Shown here in pieces: positions 46,806-57,791 of a stretch of 64,000 nt of DNA; positions within the stretch are counted from its first letter, which is position 1; the number at the start of each line of letters is the position of its first letter. The DNA is from Symsagittifera roscoffensis (taxonomy: Eukaryota > Xenacoelomorpha > Acoela > Convolutidae). The DNA lies in assembly GCF_963678635.1 (NCBI RefSeq), contig NC_087064.1, positions 33,022,369 through 33,086,368 of the forward strand. Direction: 5' to 3'. The translations under genes were made by a program, and so were the position numbers. The notes under the pieces are model-generated. The model worked only from the letters and a program-made list of their open reading frames with translations, was not told where the DNA came from and searched no databases.

Positions 46806-48709
46806 ATTAATTCAGTACACAACTTGCATATCATACAAACTCACAAAATGTAGGCTATTTTCAAAACTTTCATACAATTTTTTTGGGGGTTCAAAATAGG
46901 TTAAATCGACCTTTTATTTTTGTTTCGACTAGTAAATCTGTTGAGCAGGTGATAACGTAACATTAAAAAATTGTTGAAAAAAGAAACGATAGTCATTAAA
47001 ACATCCCGCAACAGACAAAATTGTATTCATTGCACTTGATATTCTTCTTATTAGGGCATTATTATTAACATTATTCCTTTATTAGGGCATTATTAGGGTG
47101 TTATTGAAACTATTTACTTTCATAAACTGGTTTTGAAAAGGTGGAATGAAAAATGCGATTGTTTCCATGTTAATGTATTGAACATGTTTCCTTGCCACAT
47201 TATTGCAAATAGTGATGGTCAGGTTCAGCTAATGAAATGTTTCTGGTAAGAAATGAGCAATCAACATATTTTAGATTAGCATTTGGATTATTCAAGTCTT
47301 ACCCGAGTGATTTTAATTCGAACTTCAGTGATTGGTAGTAACATATTTCGACAAGTGAAAAAATCGATAGCAAGCCTCCCATAAAGTGAGGTTGTTATCA
47401 TTTTTCTTAGGAATTGACTCTAACAATAAACGGATGCATATCAGATTTTCTGGAAGTTCTTCAAAATTGTGTTCAAGAAAACTTTTCTTTAGTACGTTTG
47501 TTCGATGTGTGCTTTATGAAGGTATAATCCATTGTCGTTGTAAATCAATGTATTTCTAAAACAAGCGTAGCCGGTTACATTGTAAAAAGCACAGATGACC
47601 CGAACATAGTCATAAAATTAAAAATTCATTTTTTCTAGGTATACTTTATCAATTGCATATAAACTGCTAGATATATTGAGTGGGAAAATTTCTGAAATGC
47701 ATTTTATATTAATGCACTGTTGCTTAAAACAAATAGATTTTTTCGGTTCATACGATGAATTAAAAATGCATCAATTATTTCACTTCTCGAATGTCCAAGA
47801 CCATTGTATCAAAACCTGGCACAAATATTTGCGACTTAGGTTCGAAAAACAGAATAGTCGTACTGTTACACTACGCTCGGTTAAGCTCGATTGTGAAAAA
47901 ATCAGTACCTTTTAAGGGTCTAAAAATCTTCTCAATCTAAGTCATTATCTTCTTTCCTCTGCGGTATCTTGTCTATTTGATTTGATTATCATTAGATCTA
48001 TACCTCTATAATTTTTGACCGCTTTCGTTGGAATTTTTGCTACACGTGGCTAAATAATACGCGCACTTCGCCATCTTATCACAAATGCCAAGTTCAACTT
48101 AGGTGCGATATCTTAGATGTCGTATCTTATCTTGCATGTTAAGTTCAAATTAGAAGACACCTACCGACCTGGACAACGCTGACCTGACCGTGCGTAGTCC
48201 ATGACCTGATTAACCGATCCTACAGATAGAAACTTGGTTTCTGCGCTTTGAAACTTTCGTGAAGCAGCAACATTGAACTTATTTTTTTTTCAGGTTCATT
48301 CAGTTGGCAGCCGTTTGAGCTGATTATTGTACCAACATGGTCAATAGCCGATAGCCTAAGCTGACAATTTTAGTTGAGTACTTGTTTGCATAAAACCACT
48401 TTTAAAACTTCCTTTGAAATTCACCCTCAATTGCATCGGAAAAAAAGGTTATGGATTCTAAGACAAACTTTGCTAGTGTAACCCTAGCTGATACTATTAT
48501 TTTCCCCTAATTTTTGAATCGAAGCTTTATGGCTTTTGATTTTCCATATCAAACCAGTAAAAAATTCTTTTTAAACTATGGCTTGCCCTGATCACATATC
48601 TGGAGCTTTGACCCTTAATACATCCTGCAAAATGATCTTTGAACCAATTCAAGTGCCACATTGTTTTCTCGAGTGCAGTCAATAGAACAGTCATAAATTC
48701 AAATATCTG
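46806..48709. other. Non-coding, one short dispersed repeat
   Basis: No gene recognised. A roughly 60-bp segment at 47,817-47,875 containing GAATAGTCGTACTGTTACAC recurs with changes at 52,028-52,085 in a TRAPPC11 intron. Confidence 0.45.
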
Positions 48710-49110
48710 CAGGGGGGGGGGGGTGGGGCTGGGGGGGTTGTTGGTTTTTATAAGTTTTCGAAAAAAAAAATTGTCGACATTTTTTAAGGTTGACAAAATT
48801 GATTTACCAAGCTCTCCCAAAGCAGTAAAAAGACTATTTTTGTCAAATTATCTGCACCGCAAGCAAAATTTTGAAAACCCACGCTAAAAAAAGAGGCAAT
48901 TATAGGCACTTTTTTTGGAAAATTTTGACCAAAAAATTGCAAATTTTGGCGCGCTTTCCCACTTAATAATAGTAAATATTGGCGCCAAAGGATTTTAGGG
49001 TCCATCATACAAAATTGATTTCTCAAAAAAGTGCAAAGGGGGACCCTTTAGGTAGGCAGGGGTTGGAATCTCGGAGGGGGATGGCATCCCCCTCCCTAAA
49101 TCTGCTACTG
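48710..49110. mobile_element. hAT-type MITE, third copy, inverted
   Basis: It starts CAGGGGGGG and ends CTAAATCTGCTACTG, whose complement CAGTAGCAGATTTAG matches the left end of the element at 229. The interior carries GGCGCCAAAGGATTTTAGGG in reverse orientation to the first copy. Flanks AATATCTG (48,702-48,709) and AATAACTG (49,111-49,118) agree at 7 of 8 positions, consistent with an aged target duplication. Confidence 0.8.
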
Positions 49111-49374
49111 AATAACTGTCAGAACATTCAGTACCAAGGAATGTCAAAACCAAAGGCAACTTGATTTTTTAAACGGTCAAAGCATATTTCATTTGCCACA
49201 GATTCAAAGACTTTCCAACTCAAATAAGGAATTAAGAGAAATATATAGATGAGATATAAAATTTTACATGGAATTCATAAACCTTTGATATAATTTATGT
49301 CTGTTTTAAGTTGGAGCAACTTTCGCCAAATGCTGGGAATTAATTTTCAGAATCATGGTTATCAAGCCAATTGA
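49111..49374. other. 3' flank of TRAPPC11
   Basis: This is the region downstream of the stop codon on the minus strand. I see no canonical AATAAA; CATAAA at 49,294-49,299 (minus) is a possible weak polyadenylation signal. Confidence 0.35.
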
Positions 49375-52300
49375 TCAACCAACGAAGCAATGTGCCGGTT
49401 TGACAAACAGTTCATTCGGGGTCAATTGCTTAACTAGTTTTCCCATCTCCTTATTAGATCGAAGCAAGTTAATATTCACCGTCGGCATTTTGCAAAAGCC
49501 TACTGCGATCGGAATCAACGTGTAATTAATCGTCTTGACAGCTGCAGGCATAAGTCTACAATGCAGACTCTTGTTACCCGAGAAAACCATGTTGTCATCT
49601 GCAGATTCCACTTGTATTTGCATCTCCTGTAGGATGTCGCTGTTGTTTTTCACGTGGTATTTGACATGCATGGGTTGTTGCACATAGCCGAATGGGTCCA
49701 GTTCTGCCTTGATGCTAATAGGCACTGGGTCTATGTTGTGTTGTGGACTAATGTCTAAAGTGGTCGTCACTAAAAAACAATAATTTAATTTCAACTAAAT
49801 ATACGTTCCAGAAAATTCAACAAAAAATACATTATCATTAGCATAGTTAAGAAAGGATATGCGCCCACACCTCAAGTCTGGGCATCAATGTTTTTGTACA
49901 AAACCTACTTCCTTTGATGCCATTTAGAGAGATTACAAGTTTTGTACGATTCGATTCAATATACAATTACTTTCAAAGGGCGCGCTCCTAAATAATTTTT
50001 CAGTCAAACACCGCAAAAAATTGCTCGTACAAAATAGAATTAAAGAAGTTTTGACCTGACAAGCCAATCGTCTAACAGCAACGATTGACTTACAGCGACT
50101 AAGAATTTCTTAACAAATTCTACAATATCTTACCTAACGGAAGATTCAAATTTTCTGTTGGTTCTCGATGCCATGTTAGCACCAGTTTGCCCAAATTCAG
50201 AGTCGTAGGTAACGGCATCGGCGTAGTCTGAGCTGCAACAACTATATTTGCACTCTCTTGTGGATTTAACACAACCCCTTTCAAAGATTCATCGCTCTCT
50301 TGTATTTTTTCAATCGCTTCATTCAACCTAAAGCTACCTTGGTCAATTTCAATCGGCCACAGTGACAGTGCTTGTATTTTTGACATAATGAGAAACGTTT
50401 CCTCTCCGTGTATTGTTTCCAGAGGGTCCATGGTTATTGTTGCAACTCGTGAAATCATTTCATATGGCTTTACAACCGGAAGCTCAATCGTTTCCTCCTT
50501 CAAGCACGAACAAGTTAGTCTTATCTCTTCCTTTATTTGTTCAACAACCGCTGATTTTTCCATGTCATCTGAGTTTTTCAGCATTTCTGCAGGTTGGTTA
50601 ACGTCGACATCGTGAGAAATTTTTACATGCAGTTTCTCGCTGATGTCTTGGAAACATCTCACAAAAAGAGTAAGCGTGAGCTTCTCTTGAGGCACAATTG
50701 GATCCGTCAAATCTCGATGAATATGCGCAATCTTTACATCGTCATCTTGAGCAGGCCAGTCTAGATTTACTTGAGGTGACGGCACTTGCCTTTGATCTTC
50801 GAATAAAATGTCTAATTTTGTATTGACTATCGGTTGCAGTTCGTTGTTTTCGATGACAACCTCTATTTTGTACCATTCTTGCATCAAAACGGGGGGTTTG
50901 TGAGTCACTTTGATGAAGACTTGAGATTCTCTGGGTTTGATCAAGCACGAGGGTTTTAGAGGTGTCACGTTCAAATTCGAGAAGACTCCCTTCTCTAAAA
51001 AAACGCATCCCTTTTATTTAATTTTAAACTGCAAAAAAAAGAAAACTTCAGGATACTTACCCCTATAGCCCTCTCCTCAGCCAAGAAAATGTTCTCACCG
51101 TAACACAACCTTGTATCATTATGGCCACACTTTTAAGAATACGTATAAAGGTAATTTTTGATATAGATACAGCAATGCTTTATGCTTTTTCATAACTATG
51201 ATCTCAAAATTTTTTTTAACTAACTGCTTGCATAGGACAATTTGGAATGAGTCGTGAAGTCGAATTTGTTCTGGAACTTGACCCGCTGTTCCGATGAAAT
51301 GAATGTCTCTGCATGTGACTGATTGCCCGTCCAAGTTAACACTGCGTGTCGCTTGTCACTCTGACCTAAAGTGCATCAAATCTTTAAGAATTTGCTAGAT
51401 GTCTATACAACTTATCTGCTGCATTGAAAAGCGGATGCTTTTCTGATGCGGTCAAAAAATACTGATTGGACGTTGCAAAACAATATAAACTCTAAACATT
51501 GTGTCTTTCAAGCTAATATATTGTTAAAACTGCATGATCTAATTAATTATTTGTTGTCAAAACAAAATTGAACATCAAAATTGTCGTAGAAATATTTTTG
51601 GATGACAATGAGGAGGAAGATGAGTTCAACACTGACCAAGTTGCATGCGTACTGATGAGATTTCGAGTTTTCGAGATATATCTGTATGGATAGGAAAGAA
51701 TTTGAAAGAGATCTGCTTGACTTCATCTGGCTTAATAGTCAGATCTGTTGGTCGAACTGCGCATCTAGTGTCACCACCCTGTTCCACACTAAAACAAAAT
51801 TTAATACACAGAAAGGAAGGGTAGCTTCGCAACACTTGCAATACAATACCAACACAGACAACAGACAATTGGAAAAGAGTCAAGGTACGCAAGGAAACAC
51901 CAAAACAATATATGACCTTAAAAGTCAATTTGATGAATTAATCAAATGAACTCGAATAGTAGTGTTAACTCGAAAATATTAGAATTTAAAGCACTTGATA
52001 TCAAAAAATCGTAAAGGCGTCCAAAAGTGGCACCAATATTTGCAACTTTAGAAAAAAAAGAATAGTCGTACTATTACACTAACGCAAGTGTAAAGTTCGC
52101 AAGTGTAATTATTGATTGTGATGAACATTTTTGTGATGATATTAACTTAATTTGAGAAAAGTGGATCAATAGGAAAAATTTGTATTCCGCTGGGAGGTCT
52201 GAAAGTTTGTATCGACTTTCAACATTAGAAGTCAATCAAGTTTTTCGTGACCTTTACAATGTTCATCATCTCTTTAACATAGTATTGCAAGCTAGCGGAT

Positions 52301-55300
52301 ACTCCAAAAATGGGACGGAAGTTGCTAAAACATGTTTGCAAAAAGCTTCTTTTAGTACAAAAATTTCAAACCTTGTCTCGAATGATGTTCATTATAAGGA
52401 AAACAAGCACAAGCGCTGAATCAGCATTCAAAATCAATAATTGAGCAGCAACAGAGTCGTTAATGCTTGGGTAAATTCCTGTTGAGCGATGAACAAAATT
52501 CCTGTCACGAAAATTTGGGCTTTAAAATATTAAAAATCGAGGTGTTTATGCCTCACACTCCTCAAATCTACAAAAATTTATTACAATTTTAACCACCCGC
52601 CGAACGACCCAAATAAAGTGACTAAGACGACATAACAAGCCAAAACCATTTAATCGGTGATCAAAAAGTGTTGGTTTAAAAAGGATTGTAAACTTACCAA
52701 GTTAGTAAATTTACAGAATACAAAACGACTTTTTAAGAGTAGTAATCGGAAAAAAACCCAATGCTTTGGCATGTAAGCCGACCAAAAATAAATGCCAAAA
52801 CGATAATCCGACAGCTCAAGTTTTTCCAGAAAAAAAAACAATTTCCTTGCATAAAAATGGGACTCAAAACCCAAAACTAAAGCAGGCGCTGTACCACTAA
52901 ACCAAGTAAGAAGGACTGAAATTATTAAGGTTTTACAAAAAATAAGGTCAATTTCGTAAATGAAAATTTCGCAGATTTGCGCTCGTAAGTGAAATGAATT
53001 ATTTAGCTTTTATAACAAAGATCAACTTCTTACGGATTTGCTCTCGCAAAAGAAATATGTTTTGTGGTTCCGACGATCGAAGGGTATGTTTTTATTTGGA
53101 TCTTTTTTATTCCATGCAAAAACAGGTATCACAAACAAACGTCAGATGGGGTCGTTTGATACATCAGCATAGTGACTCAAGCTGCATCTGAATATTTAAA
53201 TATCTCAACGGGCTAAACTTTTGAACATTTTGAAAGTAGAGTTAACTTACCCTGTGTTTCCAGTATTACCGCCGCTGTCCTCGTTGACATTGGTCATGTC
53301 CAAAGCGTCCACCACTACACAGAGCGGATCGTAGTTGGGGTTTGAGAAGTGCAGACTGAGGCGGGAGAAGCGGACTGGGAACTGGGCTGCTGAGTGCATG
53401 TGAACACTTAGCGACACTGCCTCGTCCGCGTTGAACAGATCCTAACCAAGATTTCTCCGAATGAGAACATGTTCAGCTCGTAACAACAAACCAAACTTAA
53501 TCGACTCCCATATTTAAATAATAGGTATCAAAAAGTTATAAAAAGTAAATAATAGGTAATCATTTTAAAGTATAAATGATTACTTTTAAACAAACAAAGA
53601 GATCTGCAATATCAAAAAGCGTTCTCAGAAAATTTTGAGCGGAGAACTAAACAATAGTACTGTATGAAAAAACACATGAATTAAAGCTTCGAAGAACCTA
53701 CCTTTTCGAATGTGGCTTTGATGGAAACAAAAGACGTGATCTTGTTCATATCCACAGCAAACATGCCAGATGGCCCGCTATTGTTGTTAATACACTGCTG
53801 CCACAGGTTGCGAGTGGTTTTCACTTGGTCAGGGTTGAGACTAGTAGTGGCGGATACTTCTACATTGGGAGGGTGGGGCACTGCACCTGCTAGCATCTGC
53901 ATCAGGTTCATCTGGGTGGTCTGTTTGTAGTCTATCGGCAGACTGCAGAACTCACCCATCACCTCTGAACAATCGTTTTACATTTATGTCAGACTTTGGA
54001 AAGAGCTGACCATAAATTTTTGAAAATTAAAAAACTGCAAAATCGAAAACGATTATTGAAACTCAGTTAATTACAACAAATAAATTCAGAAAAATCTATT
54101 GATTAAGCCTCAAAAAGAGGGAATGCACGAAAATTTTGATGTAAACCATTCTAATTCAGTGTTCTAAAATCTGAAAAAAAAATCAGCTTCAAAACAAGTC
54201 CTTTTCCAACTGTTGACACAAAATCGAAGCTGCACTTAGCAAACCCAACCACGAAAACAGCATGAAATAGCTCTAAAAAGTCAAAAACAAATTGAAATAA
54301 GAAAAGGTAAAATAGAGCCTTGAAAAATAAATCTTTTGCTATGCACCAAAGTCGAACCTCCGACCCTGAGATTATAGAAGTATCATGTTCCCGCATCTAC
54401 TCCATGGTAAAGTAGCTACATTTGCCATTAAACTAACACCGGTGTGCAGCAAAAGAGCTACTAAGTAAATTTTTTTCGATGAGCCAGAATTCAACCTCCA
54501 ATTTGTAGATCACGAGTATCACGTCCTCGCAACTCCACCACGGTCGCTAGAAATAATCTAAATAGCTACTAATAAAGCAGCTACAGGTGATATTAAATTG
54601 CCAAAGCTTGGAATATACCAAAAAGGCCAACAAATGAGAACTATTATTAGCAACTTAGGTTGTAAAAAAAGTTGCTTCGTAGAATTTCACTATTCTTCGC
54701 TTGGGTAAAGACGCTGACAACTTTCGCTTATTTCGTGTCCTTCTATCATGATAACCGCCACCGAAACTAACTTAAAGATCACTAATTTGTAGATCCCAAG
54801 CCACACTCGCCCACTCACCTATAGATATAGAAGTGAAGTGTTCTATGTCTGCTATAACATATGCACAGTGTAGTGCCATCTGGAGAACGTTAGAGAAGAG
54901 TACTAGCCATGCCTCCAGTCTGTACTCTGGCAGCACCTTCAGCAAGTACTTGAGTGCCTTGGAGTGGTCCCCACTCTCACTACTGCAATATTCCTCACTA
55001 ATCTGCACCATCATCCACCGCTTCATTCGCGCACAGTTGAACTTCTAAAACAACGAACATTTCCAAAAAATGACGCTGTTTCCCCCCTCAATACAAGCCT
55101 CCTCCTACTAATAAAGCTACCAAACCAAGAATACATTGGCAGAACAGGCAGTCGCAAAATAGCACCAAAGAGCAATCCTTTTGGAAAGTTTTTACAATCA
55201 CATTCGCGCACAGTTGAACTTCCAAAACATCAGAAAAAACTCGAACGAGATCAAAAGAAACTTTAACTCTACAAAAACTGGAAAAGATTAATACAACATA

Positions 55301-57068
55301 GGACGCTAGAAAATAGGTAACTTTTATATCTACTAATAAGGACTTCTCAAACTGAGACGAATGATTCGAATTCAGGTGGTTAACCTTGAAATATATGACA
55401 GCCGAAAACAACAGCGGTGTGATGATCGGACTATATTTCACCGATAACTCCGCCTGTTGTAACATCTCAATTCCAGCCTTTTCTTTCTGCAAATCCGGAG
55501 GGTCAATGCTCTGGATTCCCGGTCTCCAAGGTCGCTGACCCCAAAACTCCAGCTGCACGTCCGAAAGGTCAAGCGGGGGTTGCTGCTGACTCGAGTATAA
55601 ATTTCCACACACCATAGTTGCACTCTCTCGCCTTTGCATTGTTAAGTAGGCTGCTTGTTGATAATAAAATCCTGGGTGTTGTAATTGAATAGCTGAGAGC
55701 CCAATATTGACTGCTTCCTCAAAAAGCTCGGCGAAAATAGAAAACTGCTTCGAAAGCCAAGCGTAATGCTCAAAAATCAACTGCTGAGGCCCATGTTTAA
55801 GTTTGAAGTATTCTAAAAATAGTTTGAATTGTTTGATGGCTGATAGAGGCTGGTTGTTTTGGAAGTACAGCTTGCATATTTTGTAGTTAATGAAGCCCGC
55901 GATTGTTTTCACTTCCATTAAGTTCGTGTCGTATATTCGGACTGTTCCGTCTGTAAGGTTACCGTACGCCTAAAAATTGAAAAATAAAAAGCTTCCATAT
56001 TAACGAATACTATAAATTTCTAAAGCTTTTCTTTTTTAACCCATATTTTTGTTTAAAAACACTTTAAAAATTTCGAAAAACTTTTCTCGGTTCTTAATTT
56101 GATCTGAAATTTCTCTATTAAGAGGTCTTTTTAGGAGATTAGTCAAACTGGCACCAACTACACATATTGCTCAAATTTTGGTCAGGAAAAACAAACAAAA
56201 CGTCCGCCTGGTTGTCTACATTAGTCTGATCGATTACAAGTCGCCAAAAAGACAGACAACAAATTGTGCAAACCTGTTTATAATATTTCAACACTGTTTC
56301 GGTCTGTGCCTCCGGTCTATTTGGATTCTGCTGCATTTCCGAGAAAAACGCAATCTTAATGTAGTGTCTCACAAACAACAAGGCATGAGTAGTCTTGTTC
56401 AGATTATCCTTGTGACTTCTCACAACTCGAACCTGAGCTGTATAATAAGTATTAGCTAGTGCAAGTAATTCCTCGTGAATTCGTTTTATGTATCCGTCCA
56501 TCACAGTTCCTTCTGAAAGCGGTAACACAAGCAAACTTTTTGGAGAAATTCCGCAAGCGTCACATAACTGGGCGGCGTAGTCACTGGCTTGCGGCGAATC
56601 TTCGCCTGCTGGCAAAATAACTCTTTTTTGGATCAGAATCAGGACTATTTTGGTTTGATGTCCGTTTTGAGGAGGTCCCATAGTTTGACCTTGAAGAGTC
56701 TGTTTTATTCGTTCGATTCTGGCTACACATTCGGATTGTTTCGCTGGCAAGTCACTGTCGTCCCAATTAAGCTCGAAGAACACGGCAACTACCGCTGGAA
56801 CATGATTCAAGTGCTTATCAATCCACCCCATTTTCAAAATACCCTTCGGAATGTACCATTCGTACGAACCCTTTTTGGGCTTGGGCTTAGGAACTTCGAA
56901 ATTGAGATCAACAATTTTGGAACTCAACGAAGCATTTGGTTTGTGGAACGAGCTGAAACTCTCTCCGATCGCCGAATGTGTTCTGTTCGTTTGATCCAAG
57001 CCACACAGAAACACAAGAGGGCGAGGTCTTTTGAGGATTTCCTCAGGAAAAACACAGGCAGAAGCCAT
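49375..57068 (-). CDS. TRAPPC11: TRAPPC11 (foie gras), nine-exon gene
   Basis: Subunit of the TRAPP III tethering complex, acting in ER-to-Golgi transport, autophagy and protein glycosylation. Exons (minus): 56,274-57,068; 55,385-55,969; 54,819-55,044; 53,702-53,964; 53,251-53,441; 51,637-51,788; 51,225-51,365; 50,134-50,994; 49,375-49,769. All borders are GT-AG and phases agree, giving 1202 residues against 1133 in human. Matching landmarks: GSYEWYIPKGILKMGWIDKH and LNKTTHALLFVRH (exon 1), TIAGFINYKICKLYFQNN and HPGFYYQQAAY (exon 2, foie gras domain, about residues 285-460), FPVRFSRLSLHFSNPNYDPL (exon 5), a Gryzun-type C-terminal region in exons 8-9, and NELFVKP near the end. The exon 7 donor (A|GTTAGT) is the least certain border. 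Exons 1-2 exist twice, so the 5' end used in vivo is uncertain. Confidence 0.93.
51789..53250 (-). other. TRAPPC11 intron 5
   Basis: At 1462 bp this is the longest intron. It contains a tRNA-like sequence at 52,858-52,918 and the short dispersed repeat at 52,028-52,085. No coding frame in it matches TRAPPC11. Confidence 0.7.
52858..52918 (-). repeat. tRNA-like sequence (SINE head or tRNA pseudogene)
   Basis: On the minus strand TTGGTTTAGTGGTACAGC resembles a D-arm with box A. It is followed by GCCTGCTTTAG (anticodon-side sequence) and GGGTTTTGAGTCCC (T-arm, box B). The anticodon stem is not intact and the box B differs from consensus, so it is not a functional tRNA. Confidence 0.55.
53556..53583. 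repeat. Perfect 10-bp inverted repeat in intron 4
   Basis: GTAATCATTT and AAATGATTAC are separated by 8 bases. Function unknown; may be chance in AT-rich DNA. Confidence 0.5.
54340..54445 (-). repeat. tRNA-like sequence in intron 3, first
   Basis: The minus strand contains TAGTTTAATGG (box A-like) and GGAGGTTCGACTTTGG (box B-like). Inside lies CATGGAGTAGATGCGGGAAC and GATACTTCTATAATC, which aligns with the neighbouring sequence at 54,481-54,545. Probably a tRNA-derived SINE fragment. Confidence 0.5.
54481..54545 (-). repeat. tRNA-like sequence in intron 3, second
   Basis: The minus strand reads CCGTGGTGGAGTTGCGAGGA, then GATACTCGTGATC (a 3-bp stem with 7-base loop) and GGAGGTTGAATTCTGG. It is related to the sequence at 54,340-54,410 along its length. 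Confidence 0.5.
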
Positions 57069-57791
57069 CTACAAAATAGGCCAATAAGACATCTGAAAAG
57101 TACAGAAGTAGACAGAGTCAAAATGAAACCTTTCATTATCTAAAAACCTCCGCGAATAACAAAAACAGTATCATTGAGCACAGATACGAAGCGAAGCTTC
57201 GCACCGCGTCCGCTTCAAAAATAAAGCCAACAATCATCTCTTAAATTTTGAAAATTCTTAAAAAAGAAATTTCAAAAACGCTCGAACTGCTACAACGAAT
57301 TTGTAGAAAATTTATAAAAACTCTGAATATCTATGAAGTTTTCGCAATTACATCATTCTTCTCAAAAATGACGTGAATGCACAACGGTGAATAAAACGTG
57401 CGGCAAGTGAGCCGACAAAATTGGGACGAAATCCTAGCAACCGACAAAAATAATTTTTATCTGAAAATTTTTTCAGCTATAATCTAGTATCGCTTCAGCA
57501 TCTCTAGACCAAGAACTAGAGCTGCTAAAAGTGCAACTTGGCTAGAACTGTAGATCCTGTGAACAAAGTTATTTAGGGGAAAAAATATCCTTATTTCACA
57601 AGCTATCATCGTTCCGCTCGCTCACGAAAAGCAGAAGAAAAAATTGCGTATGTTGAGTAGGATACTAAAGCCTTTCAGTGTTGAATCAGAATAACTGGCA
57701 AGCGTGTCTCCATGATCAATTGCTCAAGAGTTGGTTGTTCAATTTTTTCTAAGCAAGCTAATTGAGCCATGAAACTTTGAAATATTTCAAG
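55087..57791 (-). repeat. Tandem duplication of TRAPPC11 5' end, inner copy
   Basis: A 2705-bp segment holding part of intron 2, exon 2, intron 1, exon 1 and about 720 bp upstream. It is followed directly by a second copy (57,792-60,496). All translations within the two copies are identical. The left border is at CTCAATACAAGCC in intron 2. The right border is at TTTCAAGCT, inside the first unit of the tandem repeat at 60.5 kb. Confidence 0.95.
57069..57092 (-). promoter_or_regulatory. Short upstream frame and splice-acceptor-like site before the TRAPPC11 ATG
   Basis: Minus strand: CTTCTGTACTTTTCAG, a good acceptor sequence, is followed by a 24-base segment that starts ATG, encodes seven codons and ends TAG directly before the TRAPPC11 ATG. 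A second AG (TTTTGTAG) abuts the ATG itself. Either AG could join a 5'UTR exon or a spliced leader. Identical in the outer copy at 59,774-59,797. Confidence 0.4.

Noticed and set aside
56589-57143. Long plus-strand frame of 184 codons (also at 59,294-59,848)
   Set aside because: It lies opposite TRAPPC11 exon 1, which has clear homology. The plus-strand frame is its shadow.
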